The notes under the pieces are model-generated. The model was not told the DNA's origin. It worked only from the letters and a program-made list of their open reading frames with translations, and did not search any database. From Treponema sp. (GTDB lineage Bacteria; Spirochaetota; Spirochaetia; Treponematales; Treponemataceae), in the NCBI GenBank assembly GCA_017645785.1, contig JAGCNW010000014.1:124001-188000 (forward strand): a DNA stretch of 64,000 bases. Direction: 5' to 3'. Both the position numbers and the translations under genes were made by a program. Of the stretch, positions 31,771-40,550 are shown piece after piece. The stretch's first letter is position 1; each line of letters opens with the position of its first letter.

Positions 31771-33872
31771 TTTAGCATTTCCTTAATCTTTTCAATTTCA
31801 TCAGCGTCGCGCGTTGGGTCAAGAAGCGCCGCCGCCTGCTTGGCCAAGGCCAGCGCTTTTTCGGAGCCGTCTGCTTTTGCGCGTCGGACAAAGACTTCTA
31901 GTATTGAATAGGCTGCGCGGACAATTGGATGCGCGCTGTCAGTGACCGGCTCTCCGCTTTTAAGCCGTTCCGCTTCCACAAGACGGAACTTGTCGCGGAC
32001 CATGTCGGCCAAAAGCAAAAGACGAGCGTTTTTTTTGTCCGTTCCGTTCCCAATTCCCTCGTAAAGCAGGGCCGGAACAAAGCCGGGAGCCGCCGCAGTA
32101 AAATACGAGCCTTCAAATTCGTAGGCGTTATCTTCGCGGTAGGGAGTGTTGCGCTTGCTGGTAAAGTAGGCGAGCGCGAGTTTCTCTTCCGGGTCGAGCA
32201 TGACTAGCGTTCCTGTCCAGCCGTTGTGGCCGACTGTGGCGCGGCTCGCGCTTTGGCTAAAGTTCCACGAGCGGCGGTCGTCGCCCTGATGGTACCAGCC
32301 GACAGCCCAGTTGGCGCGGGCCGCGTCTTGCGGAGAAAAGAAAGAGTCCAAAACGTCCTTGTCAAAAAATTTATTCTGGCCGTAGCCTCCGTAAAAAAGA
32401 GTTGACAAAAGTTTTAGCGCGTCGCTTGCCGTGGTAAAAAGGCCCGCGTGGCCGGACACGCCCGCCATTGAATAGTAAGCCGTCTCGTCGTGGACCTCTC
32501 CTTGGATTGTGTCGCTCCGGCCCGCAAAGTCAAGCAAGGTTCCGCCGCGAGTGTTTCCGCGAAGTTCCGTGGCCGCGCAGTCGCTTTTTTTAAATCCGTT
32601 TTTGAGCGGATTGAAAGCCGTTCGCGTTAAGCCCAGCGGCTCCCAAAAAGTTTTTTTGCAAAAGTCGTCAAGCTTTTCGCCTGTAATCTGTTCCACCACA
32701 AAGCCTAAAATCATGTAGTCGGCGTCGGAATACAAAACGCGCTTTCCCGGTTCGTAAAGAAGCGGCGTCTTGCAAATGGCCTCAAAGGTTTTTTCGCGCG
32801 TCTCTTGGTCGGCGCCGCATCCCGCGTAAAGCTTGTTCTTTGGAGTCTGGTTTTCTTTTTCGCGGCCTTGCGTCGTTGAATTAAAGTTTATGTTGTAGTA
32901 GGCGGGGCCTGCCGGAAAGCCAGCCCTGTGGCAAGCCACGTCGCGAATCGTGAGCGCGGCCTTCCATTTTTTGTTTTGGCCGAGCGAGGCGCCGCTACCG
33001 TTTTTGTATTTTATGTTGATTGTCTTTTTGTAAAAATCGTCGCCAAGAATGTCCGCGATTTTTGTGTCCAGCGAAAGTTTTTTTTGCGAAACCAAAAATT
33101 CTATCGCCATGTTGGCGGCCAACGCTTTTGTGCAGGAGGCGATGTCGAACATCGTGTCGTCCGTGATTTTTTCGCGCTCGTTTTGCGGGAGCGGGTTTCC
33201 GTCCGTGTCGTAGGAATTGATGAAGCCCCAAGAATTTTTGTAAAGAATGCGGCCATTTTTTGCGATTGCAAGCTGCGCGCATGGAAAGCCATGCTCGATG
33301 TCGGACTGGATTATTTCCGAGACAAGGGCGAGCGCGTCGGAATCGATTTCGCTTTGCCCGCCGACTTCTTCCAGCAACACAGGGTAGGGAACGTAAACTT
33401 TTACCTTGGCGGGGTCGGAACTGGAACTGGAAACAGACTGGGAAGCGGCCGAATCAGAATTGGTCGCTGACCGAGAAGCGGCGCGAATGTCCGCGGTCTG
33501 CAGAATGTTTTTTCCGTTGCGCGTAATTTTTGAAATGTCGATTTTGTATGAGCGGCCGCCTGCAAGCGCGGACGTGTCAACGCGCTCTTGGTTTACAAAA
33601 AGCTCAAAGGACTCAACGTCCCTTCCGACTTGGACAAAAAGACAGCCCTGGCCTTCAAAAAAATCAAAGGCGTACAAGCTGTTGGGCGCGAGCGTGTCCT
33701 CAACCTCGCCAAATCGGTCGGGAAACGAAAGTTCCGCCTGCCACTGAGCGTCCTCCGGGAGCGAGGTTTCTTCTATTTGCGCGAAGACCTGTGTTGTTGA
33801 AAGACAAAGAATAATGGCCGCCAGCGTAGCGGGGATTTTGTTTTTGAATGCTTTTTTGTTTTCGAAGGTCAT
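31767..33872 (-). CDS. secreted serine hydrolase, beta-lactamase/AmiE-like fold
   Basis: The roughly 700-residue protein has a signal peptide (LAAIILCLSTTQVFAQ) and an N-terminal beta-sandwich of about 150 residues with a Ser-rich linker. A large serine-hydrolase domain follows with the motifs S-C-T-K (IASCTKAL), the tyrosine motif YSDADYM and HNGWTGT in place of the KTG-like box. Candidate roles are D,D-peptidase, esterase or muramoyl-amidase; the link with NamZ favours the amidase. Two starts are possible: the ATG at 33881 lies inside a TACAAT -10 box, so the ATG at 33872, 7 bases after it, is chosen. Neither has a Shine-Dalgarno sequence. Confidence 0.85.
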   Translation of the reverse strand: MTFENKKAFKNKIPATLAAIILCLSTTQVFAQIEETSLPEDAQWQAELSFPDRFGEVEDTLAPNSLYAFDFFEGQGCLFVQVGRDVESFELFVNQERVDTSALAGGRSYKIDISKITRNGKNILQTADIRAASRSATNSDSAASQSVSSSSSDPAKVKVYVPYPVLLEEVGGQSEIDSDALALVSEIIQSDIEHGFPCAQLAIAKNGRILYKNSWGFINSYDTDGNPLPQNEREKITDDTMFDIASCTKALAANMAIEFLVSQKKLSLDTKIADILGDDFYKKTINIKYKNGSGASLGQNKKWKAALTIRDVACHRAGFPAGPAYYNINFNSTTQGREKENQTPKNKLYAGCGADQETREKTFEAICKTPLLYEPGKRVLYSDADYMILGFVVEQITGEKLDDFCKKTFWEPLGLTRTAFNPLKNGFKKSDCAATELRGNTRGGTLLDFAGRSDTIQGEVHDETAYYSMAGVSGHAGLFTTASDALKLLSTLFYGGYGQNKFFDKDVLDSFFSPQDAARANWAVGWYHQGDDRRSWNFSQSASRATVGHNGWTGTLVMLDPEEKLALAYFTSKRNTPYREDNAYEFEGSYFTAAAPGFVPALLYEGIGNGTDKKNARLLLLADMVRDKFRLVEAERLKSGEPVTDSAHPIVRAAYSILEVFVRRAKADGSEKALALAKQAAALLDPTRDADEIEKIKEMLK

Positions 33873-33943
33873 GTTTTTCATTGTAGCGCTTTTTTGTTCT
33901 TTTTGCTATAATAAATTTCTGCGACAATACGACAGCTTTTTAT

Positions 33944-35407
33944 ATGATTGACAAAAAATATAAACCGACAAAAAATCTTCTTTTTCTAACCTTGTTGAGT
34001 TTGCTTTGCGCGACGCTGAATGTCATTGCTTCCATTGCGGCTGGAGAAACGCATTTTCCGCTTTACATGGACAGTTTTGCAACTATTGCAATTGCGGCGC
34101 TTGGCGGACTTGCGCCGTCGATTGTGGTCGCGATTCTTACAAACGGCTCTCTCTTTTTGCTTGGACGGCTCAAGCTGATTTTTATGCTTTGCCAGTTGAT
34201 GACGGCTGTTGGCTCTTGGGCGGTTTTTAAGCTTGCGCAAAAGAGAGACGAAGAAAAACTTTCGCTTGACTTTTTTATGCTTGCAGGGATTTTAAGCGCG
34301 TGCACCAATGGCATTTTTGGCTCGCTTTTTGCGGCTTACTATCATTACAACCTTACTGCGATTGAGCAGGGAATTTTCTTTGTCACGAAAAATGTTATTG
34401 CGGCAAACCTTACAGGCGGTTTTTTGCTGAACCTTGTTGACAAGGCGATCGCGTCTTTTATCGCATATGGGATGTACTTGTTCGCAAGAACGTCCGACCG
34501 CCGTTTGCCAGCGGAGACGCCCAGATTAAAAATCAAGCCTGAATATATATATTTGATGATTTCTTTTTTTGTATTGTGCGTGTCGTTTGCGTTCAAAAAA
34601 AATGCGGACGATAAATTCTCTAGTCTGTACGAAACGGCTGTGATGGATGAGCGGCATGAGGAAATACAAGAAATTCATGCGCAAGAAAGATTCATAAACA
34701 AGGGATTTGATTCAGTTTTGTACGCGTCATTTTTGCTTGCGGCGATTTCAGGTTTTATAATGCATGTAAAATTAAGCAGGCAGAAAAGCCAGATTCAAAT
34801 AATCAAGGCTCGCGATGAAACTCAAAAAGAATTTTCCCGCGATTTGCATGACGGAATCATTCAGTCGCTTTCGGTTTTAAAAATCTGTCTCTCGCAAAAC
34901 GAAAGCGGCAGGGCGCTTTTGATTGCGGATGAGGCTGTCAAAGAGGCCCGCGAACTTTTGGGACTTTCGAGGCTTGATTTGTCTTTCGATTTTAAGACGA
35001 TTGTCAGACAATGCGCGAAGGTTTTTGAAGAAACTTATAAAATCAAGCCGAATGTTTATGAAGCGAGCGAGTTTGCGGACGGTTTTTCTTACGCCGCAAA
35101 GTATGAGATGCTGAAAATTCTGCAGGAGGCGTTGCGGAATGCGGCAAAACACAGCGGGGCGACGGAAATAGAAATCAGGATGATTGACACGACGGACAAT
35201 TTTATCTTTTCTGTGACCGACAATGGTTGCGGTTTTGCGGATAAGACGGCGGATGAAAAGATGGCGGGCGAAGAGTCGCAAAATTCCGCAACTCACGCTG
35301 GATTGAAGATTATGGAAGAAAGGGCGGCGGCATTAGGCGGAAAACTTAATGTAAAATCTGATCAAAACGGCGCAAGCGTAAGACTGATAATTCCGATAAA
35401 AAAATAG
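33944..35407 (+). CDS. sensor histidine kinase, NarL-type, with ECF-like membrane sensor
   Basis: The 487-residue protein has about six membrane helices in residues 10-190. Their pattern (FPLYMDSFATIAIAALGG, LTGGFLLNLVDK) resembles substrate-specific S components of ECF vitamin transporters. A further helix lies near residues 255-275. The kinase part has HisKA_3 with the phospho-acceptor in SRDLHDGIIQSLS and an ATPase domain with EALRNAAKHSGA and DNGCGFADK. It should pass phosphate to the response regulator that starts 10 bases downstream. No ribosome binding site is seen, and TATAAT lies about 30 bases upstream. The signal is unknown; a vitamin-like ligand is a guess. Confidence 0.85.
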   Translation: MIDKKYKPTKNLLFLTLLSLLCATLNVIASIAAGETHFPLYMDSFATIAIAALGGLAPSIVVAILTNGSLFLLGRLKLIFMLCQLMTAVGSWAVFKLAQKRDEEKLSLDFFMLAGILSACTNGIFGSLFAAYYHYNLTAIEQGIFFVTKNVIAANLTGGFLLNLVDKAIASFIAYGMYLFARTSDRRLPAETPRLKIKPEYIYLMISFFVLCVSFAFKKNADDKFSSLYETAVMDERHEEIQEIHAQERFINKGFDSVLYASFLLAAISGFIMHVKLSRQKSQIQIIKARDETQKEFSRDLHDGIIQSLSVLKICLSQNESGRALLIADEAVKEARELLGLSRLDLSFDFKTIVRQCAKVFEETYKIKPNVYEASEFADGFSYAAKYEMLKILQEALRNAAKHSGATEIEIRMIDTTDNFIFSVTDNGCGFADKTADEKMAGEESQNSATHAGLKIMEERAAALGGKLNVKSDQNGASVRLIIPIKK

Positions 35408-35417
35408 GGGCTGAAAA

Positions 35418-36089
35418 ATGAAAGTGCTTTTTATTGATGACCACAATATGTTGCGTGAAAGTCTTTCTCTTGCCTTGCAAAACCAAATCATGGATTTTGA
35501 GTTTTTGCAGGCCTCCAGCGGAAAAGAGGCAGAAGCCGCGCTTCTAAAAAACGCTGACTGTTCTGTTCTTCTTTTGGACTTGCGGATTGGAAACGAAAAC
35601 GGCCTTTCGCTTTTGGCGGGTTTGCGGAAAATTCGGGGCGACATACGGACTCTTGTTTGCACGGCGTTTTGCGAGCCGCTGGTTGTTGAAAATGCCATGA
35701 AAATGAATATTCAAGGGTTCATTTCAAAAACTTCCGATCTTTATGAAATTGCAACAGCCTTAAGAACGGTCGCGCAAGGCAAGGAGTATTTTTGCGCGGA
35801 AGCTGTTTCTGTGATGAAGGCAAATTATGCTAAAATAGCGACCGGACTGGCCGACAGTTCCGACCGCACGACAGAACTGTTCGCAAAGTATAAAACGCTT
35901 TCAAAAAAAGAGCGCGAAATTTTTGAACTGCTTTCAAAAAAAGTTGATCCGGCTGATATTGCCGCTAAGTTAGGAAAATCCATAAAAACTGTGGAAAACC
36001 AGCGAACGGCAATTTATGCAAAGATGAATATTCATGACAGACTTGAAATCGTTGAAGCCGGGAAGATTTTGGGCGTTTCAGAAATCTAA
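35418..36089 (+). CDS. response regulator, NarL/LuxR family
   Basis: The 223-residue protein has a receiver domain with acidic pocket IDDH, phospho-acceptor Asp in LLLDLRIG, switch Thr in VCTAF and Lys in GFISKTSD. A C-terminal LuxR helix-turn-helix (LSKKEREIFELLSKK, then IAAKLGKSIKTVENQ) binds DNA. It pairs with the kinase 10 bases upstream as a two-component system. An AGGGG-type site precedes the start. Target genes cannot be identified; the divergent or neighbouring genes carry no clear shared operator. Confidence 0.92.
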   Translation: MKVLFIDDHNMLRESLSLALQNQIMDFEFLQASSGKEAEAALLKNADCSVLLLDLRIGNENGLSLLAGLRKIRGDIRTLVCTAFCEPLVVENAMKMNIQGFISKTSDLYEIATALRTVAQGKEYFCAEAVSVMKANYAKIATGLADSSDRTTELFAKYKTLSKKEREIFELLSKKVDPADIAAKLGKSIKTVENQRTAIYAKMNIHDRLEIVEAGKILGVSEI

Positions 36090-36105
36090 CCCGGCTTTTT
36101 AAGAG

Positions 36106-36696
36106 TTACTTTAACTTGTCAAATTTCTTTTGGAAGAAGTCTGCTTCCGCGCTTGCTCCGCTTGAATTTAACTTCATGATTCCAAATTCCAGTTTTTCTT
36201 TGATCGCATTGTATAAGGCTTTTTGATCCGGAGTCTTAAATCTTGGCAGTGAAGAAATTTGCGTAAAAAGATTTTGAATCTGGTTTTGCAAGCCTTCGCT
36301 TGTAGTTTCAAATTTAAGGTTTACAATTTCTTCTGTTTTCGCTTTGTTTTCTTTTTTCTGATTCAGCACAGACTTCATTTCGTCGCCAGCGGAAGAAAAG
36401 ACAGAGCCAAACATGCTTCCTAATCCGCCCATTCCGCCGCCAGATTCTTGAACGCTTGAATTTCCGTCGGAGCTTTCTGGATTGGAAGATCCGCCTCCGT
36501 TTTTAGAATTTTCATATGCCAATTTGCATGCTTTGCTGCAAAAGTTGCGCTTTCCGGCAAGCCTTGCGATGCCTCCGATTGCTTTTATGCCGATTCCAAG
36601 TCCCATTGCGTCCGCAAAAGCGTTTCCAGCGTCTCTATCCGCTGAAAACATCGGTTTATAGCTTCTTCCGCACCAATCACAAGTTTTGTAAGCCAT
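36106..36696 (-). CDS. zinc-finger-like protein of unknown function
   Basis: The 196-residue protein has an N-terminal Cys pair CDWCGRSY and a second, FCSKACKLAY, about 45 residues later; together they suggest a treble-clef or TRASH-like zinc site. A hydrophobic Gly/Ala-rich stretch lies between them. A Gly/Ser linker (GGGSSNPESSDGNSS) and a helical C-terminal half follow. No family is recognised. The start at 36696 follows a GGAGG site; the frame opens 11 codons earlier without support. The gene is convergent with the response regulator. Confidence 0.7.
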   Translation of the reverse strand: MAYKTCDWCGRSYKPMFSADRDAGNAFADAMGLGIGIKAIGGIARLAGKRNFCSKACKLAYENSKNGGGSSNPESSDGNSSVQESGGGMGGLGSMFGSVFSSAGDEMKSVLNQKKENKAKTEEIVNLKFETTSEGLQNQIQNLFTQISSLPRFKTPDQKALYNAIKEKLEFGIMKLNSSGASAEADFFQKKFDKLK

Positions 36697-36861
36697 GTTA
36701 AAGAGCCTCCTTATATTATGTATTTGCATTTTACTGTTTTATCTTTTTTATGTATTGAACTTTGTAACTCAAAATTTTTGGGAATTTTTCTTAAAAATTG
36801 ATGAGGCCAATTTGACAATAAAGCGAACGCGATATTGCTTTGCATACCTCCTTCCCTTTAG

Positions 36862-36890
36862 TTGAAAAAAAATCCCTTTTGCTTTATCAT
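36862..36890 (+). promoter_or_regulatory. promoter of the ABC exporter gene, 8 bases before the ATG
   Basis: TTGAAA, 17 bases, TATCAT, 8 bases, ATG at 36899. No Shine-Dalgarno sequence is present. Confidence 0.65.
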
Positions 36891-36898
36891 CGTTCAGA

Positions 36899-38635
36899 AT
36901 GAACTACAACGATTCATCGATAAAAATATTTTTCAGCTACTACAAGCCGCATATCGCGATTTTCGCGGCGGACATGGTTTGCGCGTTTTTCATCGCGGCC
37001 ATAAACGTAAGCTTTCCGATTTTGACCCGCTATCTTTTAAACACCTTGATTCCGCAAGGCGCCTTTAAGCTTTTTTATTGCTTCATGGCCGCCGCCCTTG
37101 GAATGTATGTCTTGCGCTGGGTCTTTGTTTGGTTCGTAAACTATTGGGGCCACTACTTTGGCGTCAAGGTGGAGACCGACATGCGTCGCGACGTTTTTGC
37201 AAAGCTGCAGGAGCAGAGCTTTTCTTTTTTTGACACGCATCTCACAGGCCACCTTATGAGCCGCGCCACAAGCGACCTTTTTGAAATCACAGAGCTGGCT
37301 CATCACGGGCCAGAGGACGTTATGGTTTCGCTCCTCACTCTTGTCGGAAGCTTTGTCCTGCTTTTGAGGATCCGCTGGGAGCTTGCGATAGTCGTCTTTG
37401 CCTTTTTGCTCGCGACGATTTTTATCACGGCGGTAAACCGCAGGCGCCTTTCGGCTTGCTCGCGCGTTGTAAAAGAAAAGACCTCGTCGATAAACGCCGC
37501 TTTGGAAAATTCGCTTACCGGAATCAGGGTGACGCAGAGCTTTACGGCGGAAGATTTGGAAATCCAAAAATTCAAGCAAAGCAACGAGCGCTACAAGGAA
37601 AGCAAAAAAGTTTTTTACAAGGCCATGTCAACCTTTCACGCCAACGTTGAATTTTTAATCGCCCTTCTTTCTGTCCTGGTCATCGCGCTTGGCGGCTATT
37701 TTATAATGAAGGGAAAGATGACGCTCCCTGACTTGATCGCGGCCAATCTTTTTGTGGCGGCCTTTAGCGCTCCGATCGGAAAGCTGATTTTCTTTGTGGA
37801 ACAGTACACTACCGGCATGGCGGGCTTTAGGCGCTTTTTGGAAATCATGCGCATGGACACTTCGATAAAAGAAGATCCTTGCGCGGTGGAACTTTTGAGC
37901 GCCCGCGGAAACATTTCGTTTAAAGACGTATGCTTTTCCTACAACAAAAACGTCAGCGTCTTGGAAAACGTCAATTTGGAAATCAAGGCCGGAGAGCATT
38001 TCGCGCTTGTCGGAGAAAGCGGCGGCGGAAAGACTACGATTTGCAATTTGCTTCCGCGCTTTTACGAAGCCACAGGCGGAAGCGTTTTGCTTGACGGAAT
38101 CGACATAAAAAAAATAAAGCTTCAAAGCTTGCGAAAGCAAATCGGCCTTGTACAGCAGGACGTCTTTTTGTTCGCCGGAACTGTCCGCGAAAACATCGCC
38201 TACGGAAACCCCAACGCAAGCGAGGATGAAATAATCCTTGCCGCAAAGCGCGCGGAAATCCACGATGACATTCTAAAAATGCCCGACGGCTACGACACGC
38301 TTGTGGGCGAGCGCGGCCTTAAGCTTTCTGGCGGCCAAAAACAGCGCGTCTCAATCGCTCGCTGCTTCCTAAAAAATCCGCCGATACTTATTCTTGACGA
38401 GGCGACAAGCGCGCTTGACTCCGCGACCGAAATGAAAATCCAAAAAGCCTTTGACGAGCTTTCAAAAGGCCGCACAACCCTTGTAATCGCGCACAGGGTT
38501 TCGACAATAAAAAACGCGGACAGCATCGCCGTCGTTGACGGAAAGGGCATCGTAGAATGCGGAAGCCATGACGAACTTTTGGCGCTTGGCAAAAAGTACG
38601 CCGCGCTTTGGAACACGCAGGCGGCTGTTAGATGA
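36899..38635 (+). CDS. ABC transporter, MsbA/multidrug type half-transporter
   Basis: The 578-residue protein has an exporter-type membrane domain of six helices (residues 15-310). An ATPase domain follows with Walker A GESGGGKTT, the Q loop QQDVFLFAG, signature LSGGQKQR, Walker B LILDEAT and the switch IAHRVST. It works as a dimer and may export lipids, drugs or peptides. The ATG is 8 bases after a TATCAT -10 box, so the mRNA is predicted leaderless. The stop overlaps the next gene, trmN6, by 4 bases (ATGA). Confidence 0.92.
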   Translation: MNYNDSSIKIFFSYYKPHIAIFAADMVCAFFIAAINVSFPILTRYLLNTLIPQGAFKLFYCFMAAALGMYVLRWVFVWFVNYWGHYFGVKVETDMRRDVFAKLQEQSFSFFDTHLTGHLMSRATSDLFEITELAHHGPEDVMVSLLTLVGSFVLLLRIRWELAIVVFAFLLATIFITAVNRRRLSACSRVVKEKTSSINAALENSLTGIRVTQSFTAEDLEIQKFKQSNERYKESKKVFYKAMSTFHANVEFLIALLSVLVIALGGYFIMKGKMTLPDLIAANLFVAAFSAPIGKLIFFVEQYTTGMAGFRRFLEIMRMDTSIKEDPCAVELLSARGNISFKDVCFSYNKNVSVLENVNLEIKAGEHFALVGESGGGKTTICNLLPRFYEATGGSVLLDGIDIKKIKLQSLRKQIGLVQQDVFLFAGTVRENIAYGNPNASEDEIILAAKRAEIHDDILKMPDGYDTLVGERGLKLSGGQKQRVSIARCFLKNPPILILDEATSALDSATEMKIQKAFDELSKGRTTLVIAHRVSTIKNADSIAVVDGKGIVECGSHDELLALGKKYAALWNTQAAVR

Positions 38636-39369
38636 CCCGGCTTGACCTTTTGCCAAACGGCTATAAAATTTTCCAAGACCCCGCCGCCTTTTGCTTTGGA
38701 GCGGACGCGCAGCTTTTATGCTCCTTTGCAAAGGTGAAGCGGGGTTGTGCGGCGATTGACCTTGGCTGCGGGAACGGAATCATTCCGTTTTTGTTGCATA
38801 AAAAATCTTTGTCCTTGCGCTCAAGCCACGCGGCCGGGCCTTGCCGCTTTACCGGCTTGGAGATTCAAGAGCAGGCGGCGGAGTTGGCGCAAAAGAGCGT
38901 CGCGCTCAACGGCCTTGAAAAATCAATCGACATAATCCAGGGCGACATCAAGAACGTTAAAAAATTGTTCCAGCCGCAATCCTTTGACGTTGTTCTTTCC
39001 AACCCGCCGTATATGAAAGTCCAGGGTTCCAGGGAAAACGCCGACGAGCGAAAGAGAATCGCGCGCCACGAAATTTTTTGCACGGTCAATGACGTCGCTG
39101 CGGCGGCCTCCTATCTTATAAAAACGAACGGAACTTTTTTTATGGTTCACCGGCCTTACCGCTTGCAAGAAATTTTTGACGCGTTTGAAAAGCATAAGCT
39201 TGTGGCCCGCCGCGCGCGGTTGGTTTATCCAGCGGCGGACAAAGCGCCGGAAATGATTTTGATTGAAGCGCGCAAAAATTGCGCCAAAGACTTAAAGTTT
39301 GAGCCGCCCCTTGTGATGTATCAAGGGCGCGACTACACAAAAGAATTTTTGGATTATATTTCAGACTGA
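38632..39369 (+). CDS. trmN6: tRNA1(Val) A37 N6-methyltransferase-like protein
   Basis: The 245-residue protein has the SAM-binding motif IDLGCGNGIIPF and the catalytic LSNPPYMK (NPPY) typical of N6-adenine methyltransferases. The opening DLLPNGYKIFQDPAAFCFGADAQLL (here shortened by family, not in sequence) matches the TrmN6/YfiC family, which methylates A37 of tRNA-Val. The family also contains enzymes for other substrates. The gene is coupled to the ABC exporter through a 4-base overlap, which may be chance packing. Confidence 0.87.
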   Translation: MTRLDLLPNGYKIFQDPAAFCFGADAQLLCSFAKVKRGCAAIDLGCGNGIIPFLLHKKSLSLRSSHAAGPCRFTGLEIQEQAAELAQKSVALNGLEKSIDIIQGDIKNVKKLFQPQSFDVVLSNPPYMKVQGSRENADERKRIARHEIFCTVNDVAAAASYLIKTNGTFFMVHRPYRLQEIFDAFEKHKLVARRARLVYPAADKAPEMILIEARKNCAKDLKFEPPLVMYQGRDYTKEFLDYISD

Positions 39370-39401
39370 CAAGGCGGCGGGCCTCCAACGATTGGGGCCT
39401 T

Positions 39402-40022
39402 CTAAAGGTTTTCTATAAGTTCCTTTACGTATTTTCCGCGGCTGATTTTTACAAAGCCAATCTTGTACATGTAGGCTTCGTGGTTTCTGGCAGAAGTTTC
39501 AAAGACGACTCTTTTGCAGCCGCGTTTTCCGATTTCTTTGTAAAGATAAAGGCCGGCGGAATTGTCGCGATACGCCGGAGTGGTGTAGTCAATCTTGACG
39601 TTGAAGATTTTATTTTTGTCGATTTTTCCGGCCGTGATTCCTGTGGCGGCGTCACCGTTCATCAAAATAAAAACATCGTCGTCGTCGTCGATTTTTTTGA
39701 AGTCTGGAAAGAAATTCAAGATGTCCTTGTTGTATTTTTGAACGAGGTATTGGGGCAAGCCAGCCGTTCCCTTTGACTGTATTAAGTGGTAGGATTTTTC
39801 CACGCGGAACAGTTGAACGGTTTTTACAACGTTCACCGCGATTAAAAACGCGTTGAGCGCCGCGACTGGGTAAGCCTTGACTGCAATCGCGTAACAAAGC
39901 GCGATCGCGCTTCCCAAAATGTTCACGACTCTAAGGCGCAAAACCGACGTCATCATCATCGAAATTACGACCAAGGCCGATCCGATATATCCGATTATTT
40001 CAAGCAAGATTCTTGTTTCCAT
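39402..40022 (-). CDS. YgjV-like membrane protein with GNAT-like C-terminal domain
   Basis: The 206-residue protein starts with about three membrane helices (residues 5-72) like YgjV (LLEIIGYIGSALVVISMMM). The C-terminal 130 residues resemble an acetyltransferase: a strand, DYTTPAYRDNSAGLYLY at the acetyl-CoA loop position, and ETSARNHEAYMYKIGF near the end. The two parts are joined in frame by an acidic run (KKIDDDDDVF). A GGAGG site precedes the start. This would be a membrane-anchored acetyltransferase; the substrate is unknown. The gene is convergent with trmN6 and follows the 40.4-kb zinc protein. Confidence 0.72.
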   Translation of the reverse strand: METRILLEIIGYIGSALVVISMMMTSVLRLRVVNILGSAIALCYAIAVKAYPVAALNAFLIAVNVVKTVQLFRVEKSYHLIQSKGTAGLPQYLVQKYNKDILNFFPDFKKIDDDDDVFILMNGDAATGITAGKIDKNKIFNVKIDYTTPAYRDNSAGLYLYKEIGKRGCKRVVFETSARNHEAYMYKIGFVKISRGKYVKELIENL

Positions 40023-40040
40023 AAGTTCCTCCGTTAAAAA

Positions 40041-40436
40041 TTATGTCCGCTCGTTCTTTAGGCAAGAAGAGCATCCGACTATCATCACGTGCTTTTTTCC
40101 TTGCGTCTTGTTGAAGAGTCGCGCGACCAAATGGCCGTCGGGCGGAACGGATTTCCCGCACACAGGACAAAGGCGCTTGACTCCAATCTCGCAGACGGGA
40201 TAGCAGTGCGGGCAGCCTGAGATTATGCAGCGCTGGTCGGGAACGTTCATCGGCCTAAAAACTTTGCTGTAGATGTTTTGGCCTTTTTGCAAGCCGGATC
40301 CGCACATCGGGCAGTTGACCAATGCAGGCTTTTGGCTTTGCGCGGCGGGCCTTTGTTTGTTCCGCTTTGAAAAGGCAAAGTAAGAAAGCGCTGCGATGAG
40401 AATTGCGATTCCGACCAACAAAAAAATAAATTCCAT
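40041..40436 (-). CDS. membrane-anchored zinc-ribbon protein
   Basis: The 131-residue protein has one N-terminal membrane helix (MEFIFLLVGIAILIAALSYF). Three Cys pairs follow in the soluble part: CPMCG, CPHC (with an extra Cys before), CPVCG, and a last CSSC. They suggest two zinc ribbons. No enzymatic motif is seen. The start at 40436 is chosen because TTGCGT, 17 bases, TAAAAT end 7 bases before this ATG and because the membrane helix begins there. The message is predicted leaderless. Similar zinc-ribbon membrane proteins are frequent in treponemes but have no assigned role. Confidence 0.7.
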   Translation of the reverse strand: MEFIFLLVGIAILIAALSYFAFSKRNKQRPAAQSQKPALVNCPMCGSGLQKGQNIYSKVFRPMNVPDQRCIISGCPHCYPVCEIGVKRLCPVCGKSVPPDGHLVARLFNKTQGKKHVMIVGCSSCLKNERT

Positions 40437-40443
40437 TGGCTTG

Positions 40444-40472
40444 ATTTTAGCGCGCCGTCTTTTTGAACGCAA
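40444..40472 (-). promoter_or_regulatory. promoter of the zinc-ribbon gene, 7 bases before the ATG
   Basis: TTGCGT, 17 bases, TAAAAT, 7 bases, ATG on the minus strand, with no ribosome binding site. Confidence 0.6.
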
Positions 40473-40550
40473 TAGATTTGTGGACGCTGATCATTTTTTA
40501 TGTTATATTGAACGGAACGGTATCGCGCGGGCGACGTTTTGGAGGATGGA

